NCBI RefSeq assembly: GCF_013377535.1
Contig: NZ_JABCJE010000002.1
Location: 620,001-684,000 of the forward strand
Direction: 5' to 3'
Length of the DNA stretch: 64,000 nt
From: Donghicola mangrovi
GTDB taxonomy: Bacteria; Pseudomonadota; Alphaproteobacteria; Rhodobacterales; Rhodobacteraceae
How positions within the stretch are numbered: the first letter of the stretch is position 1; the number at the start of each line of letters is the position of its first letter. Under the pieces are notes generated by a model. That model was not told the origin of the DNA. It was given only the letters and a program-made list of their open reading frames with translations, and ran no database searches. Below are positions 32,629 to 40,626 of this stretch, in pieces. The translations under genes and the position numbers were made by a program.

Positions 32629-33651
32629 ATGCAAAGCAAAGTCACTTTGGCCGATGTCGCCGCCGCTGCAGGGGTCAGCAAAATGACCGCCTCTCGGGCG
32701 ATGCGCGGTGCGCGGGATGTGTCGCCGAAGACGGTGGAACGCATCCAGCGGATCGCGGCCGAGCTTGGCTATATGGCGAACCACGTGGCGGCCAGTCTGG
32801 CGAACAACCGCTCGGACCTGATCGGAGTGGTGGTCCCGTCCCTGTCCAACATCGTGTTCTCCGAGGTGATGTCCGGGATCGAGGACGCGATTACCGGAAG
32901 CGGGCTGCAACCCTTTTTCGGGGTCACGGGGTATGATCCCGACCGCGAATACCGGATCGTGCGGCAGATGCTGTCATGGCAACCGGCGGGGATGATCGTG
33001 ACCGGCTTGGATCAGGACGAGCTGACCACGCAGATGCTGCGGGCGGCCCCTCTGCCCATCGTGCAGATCATGGATACGGACGGCGATCCGGTGGACATGT
33101 GCGTCGGCTTTTCCCAACGCGAGGCGGGCGCGGGCATGGCACGGATGCTGCTTGAGGCAGGGCGCAAGCGTTTCGCCTATGTGGGCTGCGGGCTGGACCG
33201 TGACACCCGTGGGGCCAAACGGCGCGCAGGATATCTGGAGACTTTGGCCACCCAAGGCATCACCGATGTGCCCGAGCGGATCGTGGGCGGGCTGTCCAGC
33301 GTGGCCGCAGGCAAGGCGATGACTGCCGAAATCCTGACCGCCCATCCCGATCTGGACGCCATCTACTATTCCAACGATGACGTTGCGATGGGCGGTCTGT
33401 TCCACTGCATGGAGGCAGGCATCCCCATCCCCGACCGCCTGACCATCGCCGGTTTCAACGGGGTCGATATTTCCGCCAGCCTGCCCGCCCCGATGGCCAC
33501 AACCCGCACCGCGCGCCGCGAAATCGGTGCTGCGGCCGCCGCCGCGATCCTCAATCGTCAGGGCCGTGGAACCAAATCGCCCCTCCCCGCGTTGCAGACC
33601 CTCGAAGTGCACCACGTTCTGGACGCACGGATTTCTGTCACAACGAGTTGA
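32629..33651 (+). CDS. LacI-family transcriptional regulator (GntR/IdnR-like gluconate type)
   Basis: The 340-residue regulator has the helix-turn-helix VTLADVAAAAGVSKMTASRAM at residues 4-24 and the hinge AASLANNRS. A periplasmic-binding-type sensor domain follows, with GVVVPSLSNIVFSEVMSGIED and FNGVDISASL. The ligand-domain wording resembles E. coli GntR, which senses gluconate. The operator candidate at 32525-32538 also matches that family. It diverges from the ltnD operon and probably controls it, itself, or both. GAGAGGGAACAGG precedes the ATG. Confidence 0.87.
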   Translation: MQSKVTLADVAAAAGVSKMTASRAMRGARDVSPKTVERIQRIAAELGYMANHVAASLANNRSDLIGVVVPSLSNIVFSEVMSGIEDAITGSGLQPFFGVTGYDPDREYRIVRQMLSWQPAGMIVTGLDQDELTTQMLRAAPLPIVQIMDTDGDPVDMCVGFSQREAGAGMARMLLEAGRKRFAYVGCGLDRDTRGAKRRAGYLETLATQGITDVPERIVGGLSSVAAGKAMTAEILTAHPDLDAIYYSNDDVAMGGLFHCMEAGIPIPDRLTIAGFNGVDISASLPAPMATTRTARREIGAAAAAAILNRQGRGTKSPLPALQTLEVHHVLDARISVTTS

Positions 33652-33723
33652 TCTGCCTTAGTTCATCCTTTCCATCTGTCATCCGCGTATAACTATGCAA
33701 AGATACCTTCAGGTGTATGTGTC

Positions 33724-34851
33724 ATGAGAGTGAGCCCCTTAATGGAGCAAGTCCCCGCGCCTGCCGACCTTCTGGCAGATCCGCATCAGGAAATCGAAGC
33801 GCTGAAGCGCCGTATCGCCGAGCTTGAGGCCGAGACGGCGGAGCAGAGCCTGCGCCTTCGGACCAAACGTCTGAAGCTACAGGAATTCGAGGCGATGGTG
33901 GAAACGGCGCCCGTCGGTATTCTGGTGGCCGATGCCAGCGGTCAGATCACCTTTGGCAATCATCTGGTCGAAGAGATGCTGCGCCATCCCATCCACTTCT
34001 CGGAAAAGGTGGCAGACTACCACGCGTGGACGGCGTTTGATCAGCACGGACACCCCATCGATCCCGAGAAATACCCCCTTGCCCGCGTTCTGGAAGGCGA
34101 GGATTATTCCGAGATGGACGTGCATTACCAGCGCGGCGACGGTACGAAATTCTGGATGCGCATTATCGGGCGCCCCGTCAAAGACACCGAAGGGCACCGC
34201 ATCGGCGCCGCCGTGGCCCTGATCGACATCGACGCCGAGCGCAAGCTGCAGGACACCCAGCGCATCCTGATCCGCGAATTGAACCACCGTGTGAAGAACG
34301 CCTTTAGTGTGGTGAAGTCGATCGTGAACCAATCCCTGCGTTACTCCACCGTCGAGGATGGCGTGCGGCGCACGCTGGACAACCGACTGGACGCCTATGC
34401 CGCCGCCCACGGGCGCCTGATGGACACCAAATGGCAGTCCGGCGATTTCCGCGATGTCGTGGCCGATATCGTTGATCGCGTGGCCCCGGGCCGTGTGCAC
34501 TATGATGGCCAGGCGTTTCAGGTGTGCAGCGGTCAGGCTCTGGCTTTTTCCATGGCCTTTTACGAACTGGCAACCAATGCTGTGAAATATGGGTCCCTAA
34601 GTGTGCCGGGGGGCCGCGTCGATTTGAAATGGGAAATTGATGACACAGAAGACACACCTTCATTTTCTGTAAGGTGGCAGGAACTCGGGGGCCCGCTGGT
34701 CGTTAGGTCTGAGAGAAAAGGGTTTGGCTCGTTCATCACGAACCGCGCCATCGCCCTCGAGACTGGAGGCAGTGTGGAAATGGATTATGCGGAAACCGGA
34801 GTCATCTGGACCTGCTCGATGCCGATCGAGGAGCTACCCGAAGATGAGTGA
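33724..34851 (+). CDS. PAS-containing sensor histidine kinase, HWE family
   Basis: The 375-residue cytoplasmic protein has an N-terminal coiled coil (about residues 20-60), a PAS domain (about 65-180) and an HWE kinase module. That module has the phospho-acceptor His in RELNHRVKNAFSVVKS, the N-box FYELATNAVKYGSLS, the diagnostic WQE (RWQELGGP) and a GFGSFI G-box. No membrane segment or LOV cysteine motif is seen, so the signal is probably internal. An alternative ATG lies at 33742. It overlaps the response regulator gene by 8 nt, which pairs the two functionally. Confidence 0.9.
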   Translation: MRVSPLMEQVPAPADLLADPHQEIEALKRRIAELEAETAEQSLRLRTKRLKLQEFEAMVETAPVGILVADASGQITFGNHLVEEMLRHPIHFSEKVADYHAWTAFDQHGHPIDPEKYPLARVLEGEDYSEMDVHYQRGDGTKFWMRIIGRPVKDTEGHRIGAAVALIDIDAERKLQDTQRILIRELNHRVKNAFSVVKSIVNQSLRYSTVEDGVRRTLDNRLDAYAAAHGRLMDTKWQSGDFRDVVADIVDRVAPGRVHYDGQAFQVCSGQALAFSMAFYELATNAVKYGSLSVPGGRVDLKWEIDDTEDTPSFSVRWQELGGPLVVRSERKGFGSFITNRAIALETGGSVEMDYAETGVIWTCSMPIEELPEDE

Positions 34852-35203
34852 AGCAATGCCCAGAGTGCTGATTGTCGAGGACGAAGTGATCGTTGCCCTT
34901 GACCTGTCCGAAGTCATCGAAGAACGCGGCTACGAAGTGGTTGGCCCCTGCTCGCGCCTGAAACAGGCCGAACATGCCGCGCGCGAAGCCCAGATTGATG
35001 CAGCCTTTCTGGATGTGAATTTGGGCTACGGCGCGACCACCGAAGGCGTGGCCCGTATCCTGCGCGAACGGAATATCCCGTTTGCCTTTATCACCGCCGA
35101 TGCGCCCGATGGGGTGGAATTTCGCCGCACGGGCGAGCCGTTGATCCGCAAGCCCGCCTCGCACGCGGCCCTGATCAACTGTCTGGAAAAGTGGTGCGCC
35201 TGA
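34844..35203 (+). CDS. single-domain response regulator
   Basis: The 119-residue receiver domain has the acidic pair in VLIVEDEVIVALD, the phospho-Asp in AAFLDVNLGYG, a Thr in AFITADAP and the Lys in LIRKPASHA. There is no output domain, so it must act by protein contact or as a phosphate sink for the HWE kinase encoded just upstream. It ends 9 bp from the convergent cbiO-like gene. Confidence 0.9.
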   Translation: MSEAMPRVLIVEDEVIVALDLSEVIEERGYEVVGPCSRLKQAEHAAREAQIDAAFLDVNLGYGATTEGVARILRERNIPFAFITADAPDGVEFRRTGEPLIRKPASHAALINCLEKWCA

Positions 35204-35212
35204 GCGCGCCAC

Positions 35213-35863
35213 CTATTCCCGAACCAGTTTTCCGTTTTCCAGCACCAGCGTTTCGGGGGCCAGGGACTGCCGGAACGCCGGATCGTGACTGATCAGAACC
35301 ATCGCCTGAGGCAGGCTCTGCAAGACCTCTAGCAGTCGGATTTCGTTTTCTTTGTCCAGCGCGTTGGTGGGTTCGTCCAGCAGCAGCACCTCTGGCTCCA
35401 TCGCCAGAACGGTGGCCAGGGTCACCATCCGCTTTTCCCCGCCCGACAGTTTGTGGGTCACCCGATCACGCAGATGGCCAATCCCGATCCGCGCCAGAAC
35501 CGTGTCCACGATGTCCAGAGCCTCGGCCTTGGATTTACCAAGGTTCAAGGGGCCGAACGCTACATCCTCGGCCACGGTAGGGCAAAAGAGCTGATCGTCG
35601 GGGTCCTGAAATAGCAGACCCATCCGGCAGCGCACGTCGTAGAAATCGGCCTCTTTGCGGCGGGGCTGGCCAAAGGCGATGACCTCGCCCTTTTGGGGCC
35701 GGAGCAGGCCCACCATCATCCGCATCAACGTCGACTTTCCCGCCCCGTTCGGCCCGATGACCGACACGCGCTGACCGGCACTCAGAGTCAGATCAGCCCC
35801 CGACAGCACCGGCGCATGGCCCGGATAGGCAAAGTGGATGTCCCGCAGTTCAAGCAGCGCCAT
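35213..35863 (-). CDS. cbiO: cobalt/nickel ECF transporter ATP-binding protein
   Basis: The 216-residue ABC ATPase has Walker A GPNGAGKST, the Q-loop FQDPDDQLFCPTV typical of energy-coupling-factor ATPases, signature LSGGEKR, Walker B VLLLDEPTNALD and the H-loop ISHDP. It powers metal uptake with the T component CbiQ and S component CbiM. The ATG at 35863 lies inside the end of cbiQ (14-nt overlap), with GGAGG before it. It is the last gene of the riboswitch-led operon. Confidence 0.92.
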   Translation of the reverse strand: MALLELRDIHFAYPGHAPVLSGADLTLSAGQRVSVIGPNGAGKSTLMRMMVGLLRPQKGEVIAFGQPRRKEADFYDVRCRMGLLFQDPDDQLFCPTVAEDVAFGPLNLGKSKAEALDIVDTVLARIGIGHLRDRVTHKLSGGEKRMVTLATVLAMEPEVLLLDEPTNALDKENEIRLLEVLQSLPQAMVLISHDPAFRQSLAPETLVLENGKLVRE

Positions 35864-36632
35864 ACACGGCCTCCAACCCGACCAGCGCGGCACAAACACC
35901 GATCACAACCAGTGCAAAAACCACATCGCGGGGGCTGAGGCGGAACTCCTCAAGCAGGATGATACGTCCCTGAAAGCCACGGCATTTCATGGCCACCAGA
36001 ATGCGCTCGGACCGCTCTAGTGCGCGTACCAGCATCATGCCCACCAGATAGCCGTAGCTGCGATAGGTGTGCCACGTGCTGCGCGGGCGGAAGCCCCGCA
36101 CCTTCATCGAGGTCCGCAGGCGCGCGTATTCATCGCGCAGAACCTCGATATAGCGGATGGTGAACATCATCAGATGCACCAGCGATTCGGGGCATTTCAG
36201 GGCGTGGAGCGCGTGGCCCAAGGTCACAGGCTCTAGCGAGCCGACCAGCACCATCAGCGCCAGCACTACAGCGTTTGCGGTCAGGGCGATTTCCACCGCT
36301 TGCCACAGGCCCTGCCAGCTGGCAGTCAGACCCCAGAGGGTAAACATCGCATCCCCGGGGACCGAGAACGGCAGCATCACCAGCATTGCCACGATGAAAC
36401 CGTCCACCGCCACCATGCGGCGCAGGGTCCGGCCTGCGGGCATCGGCGACAGGGCCAGCAGGGTCAGGCTGGCCACCATCGCCCCCGTCAGCGCGTGCAG
36501 GCTGCTAAGCGACACAACGACCACCGCATAAAGCACCGCAAGCAGGATGCGGGCACGAGGGTCAATCTCGTCCACCAGCCCGCGTAGGGTGGCGCTGCGT
36601 TCGGTCAGGTGATCGCCGGTCAGTAGGGTCAT
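35850..36632 (-). CDS. cbiQ: cobalt/nickel ECF transporter transmembrane (T) component
   Basis: The 260-residue protein has about six hydrophobic helices. Its cytoplasmic coupling region carries the Ala-Arg-Gly-type motifs of EcfT proteins (SMKVRGFRPRS and AMKCRGFQGR). It links the ATPase to the substrate-binding CbiM. It starts inside the stop of the preceding gene (ATGA). Confidence 0.9.
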   Translation of the reverse strand: MTLLTGDHLTERSATLRGLVDEIDPRARILLAVLYAVVVVSLSSLHALTGAMVASLTLLALSPMPAGRTLRRMVAVDGFIVAMLVMLPFSVPGDAMFTLWGLTASWQGLWQAVEIALTANAVVLALMVLVGSLEPVTLGHALHALKCPESLVHLMMFTIRYIEVLRDEYARLRTSMKVRGFRPRSTWHTYRSYGYLVGMMLVRALERSERILVAMKCRGFQGRIILLEEFRLSPRDVVFALVVIGVCAALVGLEAVYGAA

Positions 36633-37228
36633 TGCGCCCCCTTTCCAGCGTCCTGCAACCGGCGGCGCGCGGCGATATAGAACACCAGCCCGAACAGGCC
36701 GATGATATAGCCAATGCCCCCCAGAATGGTCTGCAGGTCGTTCTTTTCACGGTAAGCGGCGATCTCGCGGCGGAGGGGACGCAGCTCGTCCCGCAACATG
36801 TCGGCGACTTCGGCAACCTGAACGGGGGTCAAGCCGCCAGCCACAACGGGTGCATCGGTGGCTGCCTGCGAAACAGGCGCCTCGGTCGCGGTGACCGTGT
36901 GGCCCATCACGCGGGCGACATCCTCAAGGCTCATCTCGGCGGTGGCCACATGCCCTGCCCCGAGGTCCGAGCGGAATTCTAGCGCGGTTTCCTCGGTCGG
37001 GGTGTAGGTGAAGAAGCCATCGGCATCCGTGGTGGTTTCACCGATCTTGGAGCCATCGGGACGCAGCACATTGACCACCACGTTCTTGGCCATGTCCCCG
37101 TTGGAAAAGCCGATCTCGCCTTCGATCTGGGTGCCCGAGGGGAACACAGCGGCGATGATCTTGTGGGCCGAGGCCGCGATCGGGGTCAGGGCCAGAGCGG
37201 CCGTCAGGGTCAGGGAAAGGCGGTTCAT
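36629..37228 (-). CDS. NikL/CbiL-type accessory component of the metal ECF transporter
   Basis: The 199-residue protein has a signal peptide (MNRLSLTLTAALALTPIAASA), then AHKIIAAVF with a likely exposed N-terminal Ala-His after cleavage. A small beta-domain (DGSKIGETTTDADGFFTYTP) and a single C-terminal helix (GGIGYIIGLFGLVFYIAARRR) follow. This is the layout of the L component that replaces CbiN/NikN in KMLQO transporters. It is membrane-anchored on the periplasmic side and overlaps both neighbours by 4 nt. Confidence 0.83.
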   Translation of the reverse strand: MNRLSLTLTAALALTPIAASAHKIIAAVFPSGTQIEGEIGFSNGDMAKNVVVNVLRPDGSKIGETTTDADGFFTYTPTEETALEFRSDLGAGHVATAEMSLEDVARVMGHTVTATEAPVSQAATDAPVVAGGLTPVQVAEVADMLRDELRPLRREIAAYREKNDLQTILGGIGYIIGLFGLVFYIAARRRLQDAGKGAQ

Positions 37229-37842
37229 GACTGCACCTCCCGCAGGGAATGGAAGAGTTCCGGCTTGACCTTGCGCGCCAGATAAACGGCGGCGGCGGTC
37301 AGTAGGCCCTCGATGATGATCACGGGGATATGGGCCACGAACACCAGCTTGGCCGCTGGAATAAAGGCATCACCGGACAGCATCAGGCAGGCCGCAACCG
37401 CCACGGTGGTCAGACCGCTGGCAAAGGCTCCGCCCACGCCGCCCCACACTGCGCCCTGCACAGGGGTGCCACGGGTGATCAGACGGCTGAACAACAGACC
37501 CGCCAGCACCGCAGGACCCGCGATATTCACTGCGTTCACCCCCAGCACCGTCAGCCCGCCAAAGCCGAAGAACACCGCTTGTAGCACCAGTCCGACGAAC
37601 AGCGCCGGAAAGGCCGCCCACCCCAGAACCAGCCCCGCCAATCCGTTCAGGATCAGGTGGACCGAGGACGGCCCCAGCGGCACATGGATCAAAGACGCGA
37701 CAAAGAAGCTGGCCGACAGAACGCCCGCCGCGGGAATTTTTTCCAGCGGCAGTTGGCGCAGACCCATAGCGATCCCGCCCGCGGCCAAAACCGCGCCGCC
37801 GATCACCACCGGTCCTGTCAGGGCACCATCAACAATATGCAT
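37225..37842 (-). CDS. cbiM: cobalt/nickel ECF transporter substrate-binding membrane protein
   Basis: The 205-residue membrane protein begins MHIVDGALTG. The N-terminal Met-His-Ile-x-Asp-Gly is the metal-binding start of CbiM/NikM proteins, so the ATG at 37842 must be exact. AAGGAG lies 7 nt upstream. Six to seven hydrophobic segments follow, with the family HVPLGPSSVHLILNGLAGL stretch. It binds Co or Ni directly; the riboswitch upstream points to cobalt. Confidence 0.92.
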   Translation of the reverse strand: MHIVDGALTGPVVIGGAVLAAGGIAMGLRQLPLEKIPAAGVLSASFFVASLIHVPLGPSSVHLILNGLAGLVLGWAAFPALFVGLVLQAVFFGFGGLTVLGVNAVNIAGPAVLAGLLFSRLITRGTPVQGAVWGGVGGAFASGLTTVAVAACLMLSGDAFIPAAKLVFVAHIPVIIIEGLLTAAAVYLARKVKPELFHSLREVQS

Positions 37843-37854
37843 GGGCCGCTCTCC

Positions 37855-38640
37855 TTAGTTCAGGTCCCAGGCGCGGACCCAGATGACCGCATCCTGTGAC
37901 AGAGGTTTGCCCTCGAATTCTTTGTCCGGCCCGATGTCCAACGCGGCAAAGCCCCAATAGCCCGCCTTCGGCACACCGAAGTCGAAATACCCCTCGTCGT
38001 CCGAGATCACCACAATCGCCCCGCCGGGCAAGGGTTTGGCCGTGGGGGCCAGCGCACCTTCGCCCGCCAGATCGGGCTCTGCTGCCATGAATTCGACCTC
38101 GATCTCGGCTCCTGCGACAGGTTCGCCCGCCGCCATCACCCGTCCGCGAAAGGTCGAGCCCGCGATGATGTTATAGGGTTTGGTCAAGGGCAGGATCTCG
38201 GTGCGCAGGTTTTGCGGCTGATCCCAGTCGGTCGGCAGGCCGCTGCGGTTCAGGTAGGCCTTCGTGATCTGCTGGATGAACTTGTCCTCGGACTCCTCGT
38301 AATAGGGCTGAGGGACGGTCACCAGCACATAGTCGCCCGACCGTTTGACCGGCACAGAGCCCATGTAAGCACCCGCGCTATTCTCGCTGCTGCGGAACAC
38401 GGTAGGGGTCAGAGAGGGTTTCAGATCGGTCTTTTCCCCGCGGTGCACCACGTAGAATTCCAAGGGCTCGGCCAGTTCCATCACGGTGCCGTCGCTCATC
38501 GGGTGCCAGAAGGCCAGTTTGACCGGCACATCGCCGGGACGTTCGATAATGGTGTCTTTGGTGTAACTTAGCAGGAAATGCGCCCCTGCCACCTTGGGCA
38601 GAAGCAAAGCTGCGGCGGTGGCCAGCAGTAGGTGTTTCAA
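37855..38640 (-). CDS. NikK-like periplasmic component of the metal transporter (DUF4198 type)
   Basis: The 261-residue protein has a signal peptide (KHLLLATAAALLLPKVAGA) followed by AHFLLSYTKD. Beta-rich repeats follow, with EVEFMAAEPDLAG and VISDDEGYFDFGVPKAGYWGF, as in DUF4198/NikK proteins. No ATG fits: I chose TTG at 38640, 8 nt after GAGG; GTG at 38646 is the alternative. It is the first gene after the cobalamin riboswitch and likely feeds metal to CbiM in the periplasm. Confidence 0.82.
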   Translation of the reverse strand: MKHLLLATAAALLLPKVAGAHFLLSYTKDTIIERPGDVPVKLAFWHPMSDGTVMELAEPLEFYVVHRGEKTDLKPSLTPTVFRSSENSAGAYMGSVPVKRSGDYVLVTVPQPYYEESEDKFIQQITKAYLNRSGLPTDWDQPQNLRTEILPLTKPYNIIAGSTFRGRVMAAGEPVAGAEIEVEFMAAEPDLAGEGALAPTAKPLPGGAIVVISDDEGYFDFGVPKAGYWGFAALDIGPDKEFEGKPLSQDAVIWVRAWDLN

Positions 38641-39063
38641 GGTCACGTCCTCATACAGACAGGCGGGAAATCCCGCATTCGGAATGAGACGAAAGGGAAC
38701 AATCGGCACGGGTGGATTTATGGCCCAACCACGCCAGACGCGCACCCCGGCGTCCGGTTGCAAAGCGCATCTCTGCGCCTGTGTCCGGCAGGTCTCCTGA
38801 CTCGCGGGTCGTTGCGCTGGCTGGCCTTCCCGAACCTGTGGTCCAGTGGCTGTCTCAGCTGCGCTCGCCGCTCACAGTTGCGGGGGCAGTCACGGATTTG
38901 GTCCCTGATGGGTACGCCGCACCGTGTTCCCTTTTGCTTCCGTCTGGCACCTTGGGGCCGTCGCGGAACCGATCACATTTCGGGTTTGCCCCATCCGCCA
39001 GCCCCCGTCAATCGCTGTTCGCGCAAGGGGGACTAGCAAAAGGTATGGTCGTGCGACTTCGCC
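38641..39063. other. 423-bp stretch without a protein gene: riboswitch and leader
   Basis: Besides the cobalamin riboswitch (38781-38955, minus strand), the segment holds about 140 nt of leader between the riboswitch and the TTG start of the K component. About 108 nt lie between the riboswitch and the acyl-CoA dehydrogenase stop, where the promoter of the metal operon should be. No other convincing feature was seen. Confidence 0.6.
38781..38955 (-). promoter_or_regulatory. cobalamin (B12) riboswitch
   Basis: On the minus strand the conserved parts appear in order: GGTGCC (38951-38946), AAATCC then the core ACTGCCCCCGCAACTGT (38890-38874), AGCCA, and the B12 box GTCAGGAGACCTGCC (38801-38787). 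This is the standard cobalamin aptamer. It lies in the leader of the metal-transporter operon, so uptake is expected to be shut when adenosylcobalamin or a related corrinoid is plentiful. That supports cobalt rather than nickel as the cargo. Confidence 0.93.
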
Positions 39064-40611
39064 TCAGATCGCGACAGGCAGAGGGCGGCGCTGCACGCGG
39101 GCGTTCAGTCGCTGCATCTCTTCGTCGCCGACGCGGGCGATCTTGGCCCAGATGGCGCGGAACATCAGTTCGCCGGTCAAGCGGCCGAAATCATAGGCCA
39201 GATCTGCGGGGGTGGCGCTGGTCTGAACGTCGCTGCGCAGGGTCCGCCACTGGTCGCGCAGGGCCAGCACGCCGGCGTCATCGGTCAGCTCGCCAATCAG
39301 TGCGTCGAACCCGTCCGCCGCGCCGGGCATTTTAAGCCCGCGGGTCGCGATGGTCAGATCATGAATTCCGTTCGCCCCCTCGTAGATCGAGGTGATGCGG
39401 GCATCGCGCCATGTCTGGGACACACGGTATTCGGTCAGGTAACCATACCCCCCCAGCACCTGCATCCCCAGATCGGCACTGCGAATGCCCGCCTCGGTGC
39501 AGAAGACCTTGCACACGGGGGTCAGGAAATCGACCAAGGCGGGGCGCTGCCCGAGGTCCATCTCGACCATGGTGATGTGGGTCATCGCCCGCGCCCCAAC
39601 GGCCAAGGCGCGCTGTTCGTCCAGCATCCGGCGCACATCGGCGTGGTCGGACAGAACGGCGGGGCTGCCATCGGGTTTGCGCCCTTGGGTGCGCTCCGCG
39701 GCATAGGCCGAGGCGACCTGATAAGCGCGGCTGGCATGGGCAACCCCCTGAAGGGACACGTCGATCCGCGCGTGGTTCATCATGGTGAACATCGCCATCA
39801 GACCCTGCCCCTCGGCTCCCAATAGTTCCGCCCGCGCGCCATCGAACGCCATCTGGCAGGTCGGCGAGGCATGAAGACCCAACTTTTCCTCGATGCGCGT
39901 GACGGTGATGTCGTTGCGCGCGCCTTCATTGTCGGACAGGCACAGGAACAGGGACAGGCCCTTGACCCCGTCCTCCATCGCGCCGGTACGGGCCAGCACC
40001 AGATGGAAGATGCCTTCGCTCATGTCCTGATCACCGCCCGAGATAAAGATCTTCTCGCCGGTGATTTTCCATTGGCCGTCTTCCTGCACGGCTTTGGTAC
40101 GAACGCGGCTCAGGTCACTGCCTGCGCCCGGTTCGGTCAGACACATGGTGGCCAGCCAGCGCCCCTCGGCCAGAGGGGGGATATAGGCGGCTTTCTGATC
40201 CTCGGTGCCAAAGCGCATGAGGGTGGACACAGCGCCGGGGACCAGATTGCACACCATTTGCAGCGCGTGGTTCGCGCCGCTGAAAATCTCGGACACACAG
40301 GCGGCGGTGACGTGATCGGCCTGCATCCCGCCGAATTCCTCTGGCACCGTCAGCCCCTGCCAGCCACCTTCGGCCAGTTGGGTGAACGCATCGCCAAAGC
40401 CGTCGGGCATCCGCACACGGCCATTTTCCAGACGGCAGCCTTGGGCGTCGCCCGGTTCATCCAAGGGGGCGATCACACCCTCGGCGAAGCTTGCGAAATG
40501 GGTGATGATCCCCTCGGCCAGTTCGTCATCCCAGTCGGGCAGACGGGCCACATCGGCAACGTGGCGCAGGCTGAACAGGATATCGTCAACGGGGGCGGCA
40601 AAGGGGATCAT
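39064..40611 (-). CDS. acyl-CoA dehydrogenase
   Basis: The 515-residue flavoprotein has an N-terminal extension like that of long ACADs. Its FAD motif is MCLTEPGAGSDLSRVRT, followed by GEKIFISGGDQDMSEG, LGGYGYLTEY and the catalytic-base region ITSIYEGANGIHDLT. As the last gene of the hydroxycinnamate cluster it may desaturate a dihydrocinnamoyl-CoA-type substrate to feed the hydratase; this is inference. I chose the ATG at 40611 (AGGAG 8 nt upstream); the frame also allows a TTG at 40614. Confidence 0.87.
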   Translation of the reverse strand: MIPFAAPVDDILFSLRHVADVARLPDWDDELAEGIITHFASFAEGVIAPLDEPGDAQGCRLENGRVRMPDGFGDAFTQLAEGGWQGLTVPEEFGGMQADHVTAACVSEIFSGANHALQMVCNLVPGAVSTLMRFGTEDQKAAYIPPLAEGRWLATMCLTEPGAGSDLSRVRTKAVQEDGQWKITGEKIFISGGDQDMSEGIFHLVLARTGAMEDGVKGLSLFLCLSDNEGARNDITVTRIEEKLGLHASPTCQMAFDGARAELLGAEGQGLMAMFTMMNHARIDVSLQGVAHASRAYQVASAYAAERTQGRKPDGSPAVLSDHADVRRMLDEQRALAVGARAMTHITMVEMDLGQRPALVDFLTPVCKVFCTEAGIRSADLGMQVLGGYGYLTEYRVSQTWRDARITSIYEGANGIHDLTIATRGLKMPGAADGFDALIGELTDDAGVLALRDQWRTLRSDVQTSATPADLAYDFGRLTGELMFRAIWAKIARVGDEEMQRLNARVQRRPLPVAI

Positions 40612-40626
40612 CAATCTTGCTCCTGA

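Noticed and set aside
35213-38640. Operon as a nickel transporter
   Set aside because: K and L components suggested nickel, but the cobalamin riboswitch in the leader points to cobalt.
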